Shown here in pieces: positions 25,579 to 32,805 of a stretch of 64,000 bases of DNA. Location: positions 1 through 64,000 of the forward strand of contig PLYO01000041.1 of NCBI GenBank assembly GCA_003151825.1, given 5' to 3'. Position 1 is the stretch's first letter. Each line of letters opens with the position of its first letter. The notes beneath the pieces are model-generated. The model did not search any database, was not told where the DNA came from, and saw nothing but the letters and a program-made list of their open reading frames with translations. The DNA comes from Ignavibacteriota bacterium. Its GTDB lineage: Bacteria; Bacteroidota; Ignavibacteria; Palsa-1295. Made by a program: the position numbers and the translations under genes.

Positions 25579-25776
25579 ATGAAATCAGACCTATACACCA
25601 AGATCGTCCTGACCGTTATCGCCATTGTATTGACGGGTATTTTAATCAAGGATAGTGGAATTATTTCAGCCGCACGCGCAGCGAAACCCAACGATGGCGT
25701 AGTCCATGTTTACATCGATGGAGCAAGCTCCACAGCCTTTTACCTCGCCGAGCCTATTGAAGTGAAGGTTCAGTAG
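25579..25776 (+). CDS. Small single-span membrane protein in transposon
   Basis: 65-aa protein from ATG 25579 (MKSDLYTKIVLTVIAIVLTG); the track start is a TTG ten codons earlier. One N-terminal transmembrane or signal-anchor segment is followed by a short polar tail containing VVHVYIDG and EPIEVKVQ. Similar short MK-DLYTK-VLTVIA proteins are, to my recollection, widespread and uncharacterised. Being inside the inverted repeats it travels with the transposon. Function unknown. Confidence 0.6.
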   Translation: MKSDLYTKIVLTVIAIVLTGILIKDSGIISAARAAKPNDGVVHVYIDGASSTAFYLAEPIEVKVQ

Positions 25777-25822
25777 TTTAGCCCGGAGTTCCGTCATTAA
25801 TTCCCGACACTCCTTCTAATAA

Positions 25823-26257
25823 TTAGGGGTCGTCATCCTTGTGGGGTATAATTTCTATACCTCGCGCCCAGCACACGTCTTTAAAATCCCTATGGTTGAA
25901 GGTTATCAGTGCATCAATGCGTAAATTATCGTCGGAAAGAATTGCTCTGATTATCCAGTCAGTAAGATTTGGATGTCCTCCGAAAAAATTTGGCTCAAAC
26001 ACTTTTTCCAATGCAAATTCTCGGTAAGGGGAGTCGTCAATCCTTGTCAGGGTCGGCAGAAGTTTTTCAAAGGCAGAAAGCTTTTCAGGTTGTTTAACGA
26101 GGCGCGTGGAAACCGTCTCATAAAGACAGGGCCACGGTATTAACAGCTCGTGCGTACCCGCATCGGAAAATAGCTTTATCGAAGCCTCGTGGTGTTGGTC
26201 GGAAGGATCAACCAAACCAAGACAATAGCATGAATCGGCGATTGCTCTTTTAGCCAC
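25823..26257 (-). CDS. PIN-domain protein, putative VapC-like toxin
   Basis: 144-aa PIN-type RNase candidate. Acidic residues fit the PIN active site: Asp in IADSCYCLGLVDPSD, Glu in PWPCLYETVSTRL, and a C-terminal Asp (TFNHRDFKDVCWARGI). It starts with GTG 2 nt after the stop of the upstream partner gene, so the pair is one translational unit. It lies within the IS1595-family transposon, consistent with a toxin-antitoxin cargo stabilising the element. Toxicity is inferred. Confidence 0.75.
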   Translation of the reverse strand: MAKRAIADSCYCLGLVDPSDQHHEASIKLFSDAGTHELLIPWPCLYETVSTRLVKQPEKLSAFEKLLPTLTRIDDSPYREFALEKVFEPNFFGGHPNLTDWIIRAILSDDNLRIDALITFNHRDFKDVCWARGIEIIPHKDDDP

Positions 26258-26259
26258 GT

Positions 26260-26661
26260 CTATACCACTGCGGGTGTATCGGCAGGAACTTCTTGCTGAA
26301 TGCCGTACCCTTCCCAGGGAGCCTTAGTTCTCCGTCCACCAACAATAAAACGACCCGTTATTAGGCGCTTTTCGGGTTGGCCTCCTGCTCCGATTAAGTA
26401 AACTCTATCGGTATCTTTCAGGCGGATTTTATCCCGAAGTTCTGCTACAATTTCGTTTGCTACCTCTTCGGCATCCCCGCTCGTCGGCAGTTCTCTTTCG
26501 AAATACGCTAACGTACTTGCGCACTCTCTCGCGCCCATTGTGTCAAGCCATCCGAAAAGACCCTTGTAGTCGCCCTGCAAGCCCAAATCATAATTCATCC
26601 AAAAGCCAATTTTGGGGTTTGTGGCTGGTGGCGCTTGGGTTGTAAGTGGTGGTAATGCCAT
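26260..26661 (-). CDS. PIN-partner protein of unknown family (putative antitoxin)
   Basis: 133-aa protein with a proline-rich start (MALPPLTTQAPPATNPK), then KIGFWMNYDLGLQGDYKGLF and a mixed alpha/beta C-terminus (DRVYLIGAGGQPEKRLITGR). I recognise no named domain. Its position immediately upstream of a PIN gene, with a 2-nt gap, is that of an antitoxin. It is larger than usual VapB proteins and shows no ribbon-helix-helix or AbrB motif. Confidence 0.55.
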   Translation of the reverse strand: MALPPLTTQAPPATNPKIGFWMNYDLGLQGDYKGLFGWLDTMGARECASTLAYFERELPTSGDAEEVANEIVAELRDKIRLKDTDRVYLIGAGGQPEKRLITGRFIVGGRRTKAPWEGYGIQQEVPADTPAVV

Positions 26662-26690
26662 GAGATAAGATGAATTACGGCTAAAACGTG

Positions 26691-26914
26691 AAAAGGTTTA
26701 GCTGGTTCCACGCAATTTCTTCGCGCCTGAACGCTTTTGGGGCTTTGCCGCAAACAGGGCAACGATTGCCTCTTCCGTTGTGAGCGGCGCGAGCGTAAGC
26801 CGTGAGCCATCTTTGCGCTTGACGGGCTTTGCGTTCGTGCTGTTGGATGATTTTCTTCTGGCGTTGCTCTTCACGGATTAGCTTGCCGATGGCCTGGAGT
26901 CCCGGTACATCAAG
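26691..26914 (-). other. Start-less zinc-ribbon ORF overlapping transposase end
   Basis: An open frame of ~70 codons runs from within the transposase 3' end (second frame) to TAG at 26691. It encodes a basic helix (REEQRQKKIIQQHERKARQA) and a CPVCGKAPKAF half zinc ribbon. No ATG, GTG or TTG precedes it after the last in-frame stop, so it is absent from the track. It is either a decayed gene, an ORF reached by frameshifting from the transposase, or chance. Confidence 0.35.
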
Positions 26915-27816
26915 CGTTTCCCTTCAAATCCCCGAATCGCACGAATAGTTCGCTCTCCGTCGCTGATCTTGCGTCCGTTGTATCGGAACTCAAACTCCGC
27001 GAGATAGCGTGGAAGATGCTGGTGGCTCACATGCTGATAGACTCCACTGACACCGCGCTTTAAGATTCCGAAAAATCCTTCCACTGTATTCGTGTAAGCG
27101 TCACCGCGCACGTATTCGTTTGCGCTGTGCATCACCTTTTCGTGGCCCGCAAACTCTGCATCGAGTCCGCGATACGCCAAGAGTTCATCCGTCATGATCG
27201 TAGCTTCTTTGCTGACGTTCTCCCGGATATGCTTTTTCAAAGTTTGAGCACTTGCACTCTCGATTGGGAACACCCGCACATCCCCGCCACGCTGTACTAC
27301 TGCAAAGATGGCTGGCTTGCTTGTCCCGCGTCCTCTCTTGCCGCCAAAACGAGGATGGCGAGGGCCGATATACGCTTCGTCTGCCTCGACCACACCATTC
27401 AGCTTTTCGGCGAACGGCGATTGTGCCATTGCGAAGCGAATACGATGGGCCATAAACCATGCGCTCTCGTAGCTGATGCCAAGTTCTCGATGCAGTTGAT
27501 GAGCACTCATTCCCTTTTTCGAGGAACACAATAAGTGAATGCCATAGACCCATTTTTGAAGCGGAATATGGCTATCCTCGAAGATCGACTTCACGGTCAC
27601 GGTGAATTGCTTCTTGCAATCACCGCACTTGATGAGTCCCTTACGTCCGGGCTTCTTCGAATCGGCCTTTGGACGCAAACGGTAAGCCTTTGTCGAGCCG
27701 CAATGCACACAGGCAATGCCATCCGGCCAGCGCAAGTTCTCCAAGAACTTACGAGCCGCGTCCTCATCATGATAATGTTCAGCGAGTTGTACTAAATTCC
27801 CTACTTGTTTTTTCAT
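26878..27816 (-). CDS. IS1595-family transposase
   Basis: 312-aa DDE transposase. The N-terminal zinc ribbon has CVHCGSTKAYRLRP and LIKCGDCKKQF. The catalytic core shows VVEADEAYIGPRHPRFGGKR (first Asp), ATIMTDELLAYRGL (second Asp), and DAYTNTVEGFFGILKRGV containing the third catalytic position, followed by LPRYLAEFEFRYNGRK typical of the family. It is intact and full-length, next to the right terminal repeat, so the element could be active. Confidence 0.95.
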   Translation of the reverse strand: MKKQVGNLVQLAEHYHDEDAARKFLENLRWPDGIACVHCGSTKAYRLRPKADSKKPGRKGLIKCGDCKKQFTVTVKSIFEDSHIPLQKWVYGIHLLCSSKKGMSAHQLHRELGISYESAWFMAHRIRFAMAQSPFAEKLNGVVEADEAYIGPRHPRFGGKRGRGTSKPAIFAVVQRGGDVRVFPIESASAQTLKKHIRENVSKEATIMTDELLAYRGLDAEFAGHEKVMHSANEYVRGDAYTNTVEGFFGILKRGVSGVYQHVSHQHLPRYLAEFEFRYNGRKISDGERTIRAIRGFEGKRLMYRDSRPSAS

Positions 27817-27848
27817 AGCTCAATAAGCATCCAACTACGTGCCACAGA

Positions 27849-27878
27849 GAAAACAGGTTTGTGAAGGGGATAATCACC
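27849..27878 (-). repeat. Right terminal inverted repeat
   Basis: 30 bp reading GGTGATTATCCCCTTCACAA on the minus strand, paired with 25486-25515. Confidence 0.9.
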
Positions 27879-27886
27879 TATAAATT
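27879..27886. repeat. Target-site duplication, right copy
   Basis: TATAAATT, identical to 25478-25485, immediately outside the right inverted repeat. Confidence 0.85.
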
Positions 27887-27972
27887 TTGCTTTTTTCTCA
27901 AAAATTCCGTTTTTCCTGCCAAAAAACGCATATTATAGGACTTTTACAGGGGGAAAATGCCAGCAGTGCCCC

Positions 27973-28053
27973 TCATTCCTTCACAAATTTCGCCCGCGTG
28001 TGCCCATCGCTTACAAAATACACGCCGGAGGGAAGCAGGTTATGATGAGGCAG
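27973..28053 (-). pseudogene. T9SS sorting-domain remnant (last ~26 residues)
   Basis: On the minus strand, just after a TAA, the frame reads NLLPSGVYFVSDGHTRAKF and ends VKE-stop. This is the terminal strand pair of a type A T9SS C-terminal domain (compare LPAGTYYLRI...KIVKE in the first gene). No upstream coding part remains: the TIR gene stop is 17 nt away. A T9SS cargo gene has been deleted or replaced here. Confidence 0.75.
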
Positions 28054-28070
28054 TTATTTGTGCGAGATAT

Positions 28071-29480
28071 TCATTCAGACTCATCACGAGGCCAGTTCGG
28101 ATAAGTGACGACAACAGGAGCACCCTGTGACTTAACAATCAGTTCGAAAGAATCCCGTTCGGGATCCTCTAACTCTTTTTGTAGGCGTTCTCGATCCTCC
28201 AAGAGCGCATCTTGAATTGTGTTAATTTCCGGACCAACAATAATTGGTTGCCCCATTAATTCGAAAGCCATCTCGCCTGAGAACACTACCTCTGCTGTTT
28301 CATTTGGTCGCGTAGCTTTGAGAATTCTTTCCAACATAGCTCGGTCAACCTTCATCTCGGCTTTATACGCCGAACCTTCACGCTTACCATCGGTTATAAT
28401 TTGGTGTATCTCATCAGCGATATTTGCTTGCTCTTCGAATTCTTCCTCTCCCGGCAATTGAAAAACCCGTTTAAAGGCTTTTTGAATGTCAAGAATTCTT
28501 TCTAATAGTTCCACAAACCCATTGGCTCCTTCTTCAAGGCCAATAGGTTCTGACCTTCCGATTTCCTTCCCGAAGTCATCAAGAAATATTTTGCAACCAT
28601 ACTCTTTCATGGAATTCGTAAACCTATATGCCGGTAACACATCCAGAACAGTTGAATTTGTTGCGCTAATATGAATTTTTGTTGAAGCAGCTGGGCTGGT
28701 GTGGCTCAGGCGTAGCTCTATCGAATAAGGTTCTTTCTCAATTGTTTCGAACACGGTCTCTTCAATGCCCTGACGCTGAATTTTGAATCGCTGATTATCT
28801 AATGAAATTTTTTGCTTAGTATCAAGAGATACGAGAGAAAAGTGAAAAACTCGCTTGTCTGGTGTTCTGCTTACTGTGATTATCTTTTCGCCTTTTTCTG
28901 AGAGCAGATTTACCAAATCGGAAGGTGCGTTTAGTTTCGGTAATGCAGTAATTGGAACGCTTGCTGGAATGCCTAAGCGAAAGAGTTTTGATAATCGCTC
29001 ATCGACAACTTCTCTGGGTATCTCTTCCTCAATAGATGGGCCGATCGACTGAAAGTGAGAAACAATTTCCCGAGTCAATTCCACACCAAGTTCTTCCTTT
29101 TCGGTATCATTAATTTTGGACAAAGGTTTTTCTGGATCATTAAAAAACTGCATTTGTTTAATAGTTGGATCCAAAAAATAACTGCTCGGTCTTACCGCGA
29201 TTGGAATAACACGAATGCTATTTTTCTTAAGAAGAGGTAACTCTTTTTCAAGCACGTATGAGGAGTTCAAGAGGCTCTGACTTACAAGTAAAATTGCTAA
29301 TCCTGCATTGGAAAAGGTCTTTGCGATAGCTTCGTCGGGGTCGGTGCCAGCAGGGATATTCCTGTCGCTCCAATATCGTATTTGTTGATGACGTTTTAGC
29401 ACAGCAAGATGCCTATCAAGCCATTCAATATAGCTGGCATCCTCATGCGCATAGCATATGACGATTGACCTTGAAGTCAT
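28071..29480 (-). CDS. TIR-domain protein, putative NAD-linked defence effector
   Basis: 469-aa protein. Residues 1-145 are a bacterial TIR domain: SIVICYAHEDASYIEWLDRH, RYWSDRNIPAGTDPDEAI, AILLVSQSLLNSSYVLEKEL with Glu78/Glu80 where catalytic Glu of TIR NADases lies, and VIPIAVRPSSY. The C-terminal ~320 residues, acidic and mixed alpha/beta, match no domain I know and could be a sensor. TIR effectors are used in anti-phage systems and in host interaction. There is no obvious partner. It is codirectional with the adjacent pseudouridine synthase. Confidence 0.8.
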   Translation of the reverse strand: MTSRSIVICYAHEDASYIEWLDRHLAVLKRHQQIRYWSDRNIPAGTDPDEAIAKTFSNAGLAILLVSQSLLNSSYVLEKELPLLKKNSIRVIPIAVRPSSYFLDPTIKQMQFFNDPEKPLSKINDTEKEELGVELTREIVSHFQSIGPSIEEEIPREVVDERLSKLFRLGIPASVPITALPKLNAPSDLVNLLSEKGEKIITVSRTPDKRVFHFSLVSLDTKQKISLDNQRFKIQRQGIEETVFETIEKEPYSIELRLSHTSPAASTKIHISATNSTVLDVLPAYRFTNSMKEYGCKIFLDDFGKEIGRSEPIGLEEGANGFVELLERILDIQKAFKRVFQLPGEEEFEEQANIADEIHQIITDGKREGSAYKAEMKVDRAMLERILKATRPNETAEVVFSGEMAFELMGQPIIVGPEINTIQDALLEDRERLQKELEDPERDSFELIVKSQGAPVVVTYPNWPRDESE

Positions 29481-29517
29481 ACAGTTACAATAATTTCCGT
29501 TCTGGGGCTCCTATATC

Positions 29518-30978
29518 CTACGATTCCATCCCCGCCTCTTTCTTCAACCGATGAATCTCTTGCGGTGTAAGCGGGCGGGATTCGCCGCGCGACATGCCGC
29601 GGTGCGTGAGTCCGGCAAAGGTTACGCGGTCGAGCTTTTCTACTTCATAGCCTAAGGTTTCGAAGATACGGCGCACCTCGCGGTTTTTTCCTTCCTTAAT
29701 TTTCAGCACGATCTCCATGGGCGTTTCCATGATGGAAAGTTCCGCCGGGCCGGTCACGTCGCCTTCGCCAATGTCAATTCCTCCGGCAGCGATTTTCTTT
29801 GCGTCTGCGATCTCTAATTTTTTATCTAATGTAATATGATATTCTCGCTCGATCTCGAAACTTGGATGCGTGAGCCGGTTCGTAAGTTCCCCATCGTTGG
29901 TGAGCAGCAGCACTCCGGTGGTGTTGCGGTCGAGCCTGCCGACGGGATACACGCGCTCCTGCGTATTCACATAATCGAGCACGGTCGTGCGATCCTTCTC
30001 ATCGCTCGTGGTGGTGATGGTATCCTTCGGCTTGTTCAGCAGGAGATACAGATAGCGCGGGCGCAGCGAAATCGTCTCGCCATTGACTGTCACATGATCT
30101 TCATACGCCTTCACCTGCACACCAAGTTCGGTAACGACTTTACCATTAATAGTTACCAGACCTTTGGTGATAAGCTCATCCGCTTTTCTACGCGAGGTAA
30201 TTCCGGCGTTCGAGATAAATTTATTCAGCCGCACGGTTCCCGTTTCTCCGAGGGTGCTGGGCACGCCTGGCGGAGCTTTTTCCGGCGCTTTCTTGACGCG
30301 CTTCAGAGTAAGCGCCGGTGAAGGTATAGGCGCGGGCGTCGAAAGCGATCCATCCGCCGTTCGGATACGCAGTGTTGGCGAAACCGCTCGCGGCGGAAAA
30401 ACTTTTCTATCGCGCGGAGGGCCGGAGGAGGGTCTGCCCACACTTCTTCTCGGCGTAATACTTCGTTCGCCATCTCGTGGTGTAAATGGACGAGAACCGG
30501 ATCTTGGAGTAAAACTTCGCGCGCCTGTTCTTGGCGTGATGCTACGGGAACCTGTTCTTGGCGTTATGCTACGGGAACCCGTTCTTGGCGTTATGTTACG
30601 GGAACCCGTTCTTGGCGTCAGACTTCGAGCGCCTGTTCTCGGAGTGAAACTTCGAGAACCGCTGCGCGGAGTAGCCGTTCGCGGCCCTCCGCGAAAACCT
30701 TCGCGCGGTTTTGCAAGGCGTGGGCGCGTGGCCGGCGATGCCGGGTCATCTTTCCTCGCGGGCCGATCCGTTCTTTTCACGAGTTTCGATAGCGAGGACG
30801 ATGCGGGTTTTGCGCTGTGAACGCGCGGCCGGTCTCCCATCGGCTTTGCTTTTAGTGCGGGGCGGCGTGTGGGACGCGCGGTTGGCCCGTCGCGTCTTGC
30901 TTGGCGCATCGTGGACGATCCTGACCGTGCGGAAGGTTTACCGGTCGATCGTTTACTTTCTCGGCGTGGTGGGGGCAT
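29518..30978 (-). CDS. RluB/RsuA-type pseudouridine synthase with repetitive N-terminus
   Basis: rRNA pseudouridine synthase, probably modifying 23S rRNA like RluB. The enzyme proper covers residues ~245-486: an S4 RNA-binding domain (RLNKFISNAGITSRRKADEL) and the catalytic motif VGRLDRNTTGVLLLTNDGEL with Asp. The first ~240 residues are a basic, disordered R/S/P/T-rich tail with a tandem 9-aa repeat (RTGSRSITP type). Such basic tails occur in Bacteroidota homologues, but the regular repeat is notable. It is followed upstream by scpB (15-nt gap), a common cluster. Confidence 0.9.
   Translation of the reverse strand: MPPPRRESKRSTGKPSARSGSSTMRQARRDGPTARPTRRPALKAKPMGDRPRVHSAKPASSSLSKLVKRTDRPARKDDPASPATRPRLAKPREGFRGGPRTATPRSGSRSFTPRTGARSLTPRTGSRNITPRTGSRSITPRTGSRSITPRTGARSFTPRSGSRPFTPRDGERSITPRRSVGRPSSGPPRDRKVFPPRAVSPTLRIRTADGSLSTPAPIPSPALTLKRVKKAPEKAPPGVPSTLGETGTVRLNKFISNAGITSRRKADELITKGLVTINGKVVTELGVQVKAYEDHVTVNGETISLRPRYLYLLLNKPKDTITTTSDEKDRTTVLDYVNTQERVYPVGRLDRNTTGVLLLTNDGELTNRLTHPSFEIEREYHITLDKKLEIADAKKIAAGGIDIGEGDVTGPAELSIMETPMEIVLKIKEGKNREVRRIFETLGYEVEKLDRVTFAGLTHRGMSRGESRPLTPQEIHRLKKEAGMES
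30478..30690 (-). repeat. 27-bp tandem repeat in coding sequence
   Basis: About eight copies of a 27-bp unit encoding TPRTGSRSI-like nonapeptides. The central three copies are nearly identical in DNA, so copy number may vary between strains by slippage, with the reading frame preserved. Confidence 0.85.
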
Positions 30979-30993
30979 AGTTGCGAGAGGAGA

Positions 30994-31860
30994 TTATTGT
31001 GATTGCTCGACGTTCTCAGCGGAGGCGTCTTCTGCGTATTCGGAAAGTTCCCTTGCCGCAGCAATGGCTTCATCGACGGTGACATCCATTTCGGACCCGG
31101 CAAATTCAGGATCGACAAATTCTGTCGCCGCTTCTTCGAGCGTTGTGGCGCGGACGGATTCTTCTTTCATCAGTTCGTCTATTTCGCGCGGGCGTGGAAG
31201 ATCCTGAATTCTTGGAAGTCCGAAATGACGGAGGAAGTCGATGGTGGTTCCATAGAGCAGCGGCCTTCCCACCGTTTCCGCGCGGCCCGTGATGGTGATG
31301 AGGTTTTTTTCGAGCAAGGATTTCAACACTTCGTCGCAATTGACGCCGCGGATATTTTCGATGTCGTTTTTCGAGACGGGCTGTTTGTAGGCAACGATGG
31401 CCAGCGTTTCAAGCGCCGCGCCGGAAAGCCGCCTGCGGGATCGTTCCCGAAAAAGCCGCGCAACATACTCGCCAAACTCCGCGCGCGTGGAAAATTGATA
31501 CCCTCCCGCAATCTCGATCAAACGAAATGCGCGGTTGCTCGATTCGTAACTGGCATTCAGAAGCTCAACAGCTTCGTGGATGATGGGAAGTTCGATGAGT
31601 TGTCGTTTTTTTCGCTTTTTTTCTGGCGCAGCTTCTGACGGTGGTTCGCCCGGGCCGGCAGCGACATCCATGTCCGGAGTGAGCGCGAACGGAGTCTCTT
31701 CTAATCCTAATTGTGCCTCAATTACTGGAGGCAGTTTTTCTTCTTCAATAAATTCTTCCCCGAGCACGAGCGCGCGAAGTTCCTGCGCGCTGAGTGGCTC
31801 ATCGCTCGCAAAGAGCAACGCTTCGATGATGGGCGCGAGAGATTCGGAAGTGTAGGTCAT
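30994..31860 (-). CDS. scpB: Segregation and condensation protein B
   Basis: Regulatory subunit of the SMC-ScpAB condensin, with tandem winged-helix domains binding ScpA. It is 288 aa, longer than the usual ~190, through a lysine/alanine-rich insertion at about residues 60-95 (GEPPSEAAPEKKRKKRQ) and an acidic tail. Conserved: IEALLFASDEPLSAQELRAL, LSGAALETLAIVAYKQPVSK, and VGRPLLYGTTIDFLRHFGL. It is 3 nt downstream of scpA. Confidence 0.95.
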   Translation of the reverse strand: MTYTSESLAPIIEALLFASDEPLSAQELRALVLGEEFIEEEKLPPVIEAQLGLEETPFALTPDMDVAAGPGEPPSEAAPEKKRKKRQLIELPIIHEAVELLNASYESSNRAFRLIEIAGGYQFSTRAEFGEYVARLFRERSRRRLSGAALETLAIVAYKQPVSKNDIENIRGVNCDEVLKSLLEKNLITITGRAETVGRPLLYGTTIDFLRHFGLPRIQDLPRPREIDELMKEESVRATTLEEAATEFVDPEFAGSEMDVTVDEAIAAARELSEYAEDASAENVEQSQ

Positions 31861-31863
31861 CGG

Positions 31864-32703
31864 TTACGGCTTGAACAAAATTATGTCATCGAATATGCCG
31901 TGCTGTCGGATAGCAACGAGGCGGCTTCTCACAAGGTCGAGAATAGCAATGAAGGTGACGGCGATGCGCAGTTTCAGCGCCGGCGAGAAATCCTCGACGT
32001 CTCCTTCCTCTAAGAATTCCGCAAAAATATCGGCGAAGTTGACTTCGCCGCGCATCGAAACCGTTGTGAGGACCATCTCCGATTGTTCCTCGACCGATAC
32101 CGGAATCAGCTCCACATCATGCGTCCGCTTGATGCGCGGCGCGCGCTCGACCGCGCGGCGAAATGCGTTCATCAAATGGAAGATCGTGACATTTTTCAGC
32201 AGATTTTCTTCTTCCTGAGGAGCGTCCGAACGCTCGTCGGCAGCGTAGTATTTTCGGAAATAGACTTTGCGCTGCTCCTCGCTCATGGTCAGAAGCTCTT
32301 CCGCCATTTCCTTGAACCGGCGGTATTCGAGCAATCGCCGGACAAGATCGGTGCGCGGGTCTTCTTCTTCTATGCCATCGACGCGTTCCTCACGCGGTAG
32401 CAGCATTTTGGCCTTGATCTGGCATAGCTCGGCGGCAACGACGATGAACTCCCCGGCGATCTCCAGATCGAGCGCGACCATGAGGCGCAGGTATTCGAGA
32501 AATTCCCGCGTGATCCGCATGATGGGAATATCGTAAATATCAAGCTCGTCCCGCTTAATGAAAAAAAGCAGCAAGTCCAGCGGCCCTTCGAACACGGATG
32601 AGCGGTCATCCTTCGAAAGCCGGACTTTATAAAGCGGCTGCGCGGTTGCGGCTAAGGTGTCTGCGAGAGCATCCATCGTCTCTCTAATCATTTTCGAGCG
32701 CAA
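31864..32703 (-). CDS. scpA: Segregation and condensation protein A
   Basis: Kleisin subunit bridging the SMC heads in chromosome condensation. It is 279 aa. The N-terminal signature is VFEGPLDLLLFFIKRDELDI near residue 38; EFLEYLRLMVALDLEIAGEF and a C-terminal winged helix (VTFIAILDLVRSRLVAI) follow. The start is at 32703 or the slightly internal MIRETMDAL. First gene of the scpA-scpB-pseudouridine synthase operon. Confidence 0.95.
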   Translation of the reverse strand: MRSKMIRETMDALADTLAATAQPLYKVRLSKDDRSSVFEGPLDLLLFFIKRDELDIYDIPIMRITREFLEYLRLMVALDLEIAGEFIVVAAELCQIKAKMLLPREERVDGIEEEDPRTDLVRRLLEYRRFKEMAEELLTMSEEQRKVYFRKYYAADERSDAPQEEENLLKNVTIFHLMNAFRRAVERAPRIKRTHDVELIPVSVEEQSEMVLTTVSMRGEVNFADIFAEFLEEGDVEDFSPALKLRIAVTFIAILDLVRSRLVAIRQHGIFDDIILFKP

Positions 32704-32805
32704 TTAGATTCGTCAAACTGGAAATTTCTTTGTTATCTGAGGGAAACCGAGCGTGTCTTTCAATGTTATGGCAAACCATTTAAATTGTTATTGCACTCTT
32801 ACCTG

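Larger units (their letters stand above)
25486..27878. mobile_element. IS1595-family transposon with PIN-toxin cargo
   Basis: A 2393-bp element bounded by 30-bp terminal inverted repeats (25486-25515 and 27849-27878) that differ at one position (left end GA, right end GG), inside an 8-bp direct repeat. It carries an IS1595-type transposase at the right end, a PIN-domain gene and a partner gene in the middle, and a short membrane-protein gene at the left end. IS1595 elements with passenger genes are known. The intact ends and perfect target duplication suggest recent insertion. Confidence 0.9.

Noticed and set aside
30478-30690. CRISPR-like regular repeats
   Set aside because: The 27-bp units are contiguous, without spacers, and encode a nonapeptide repeat in frame.
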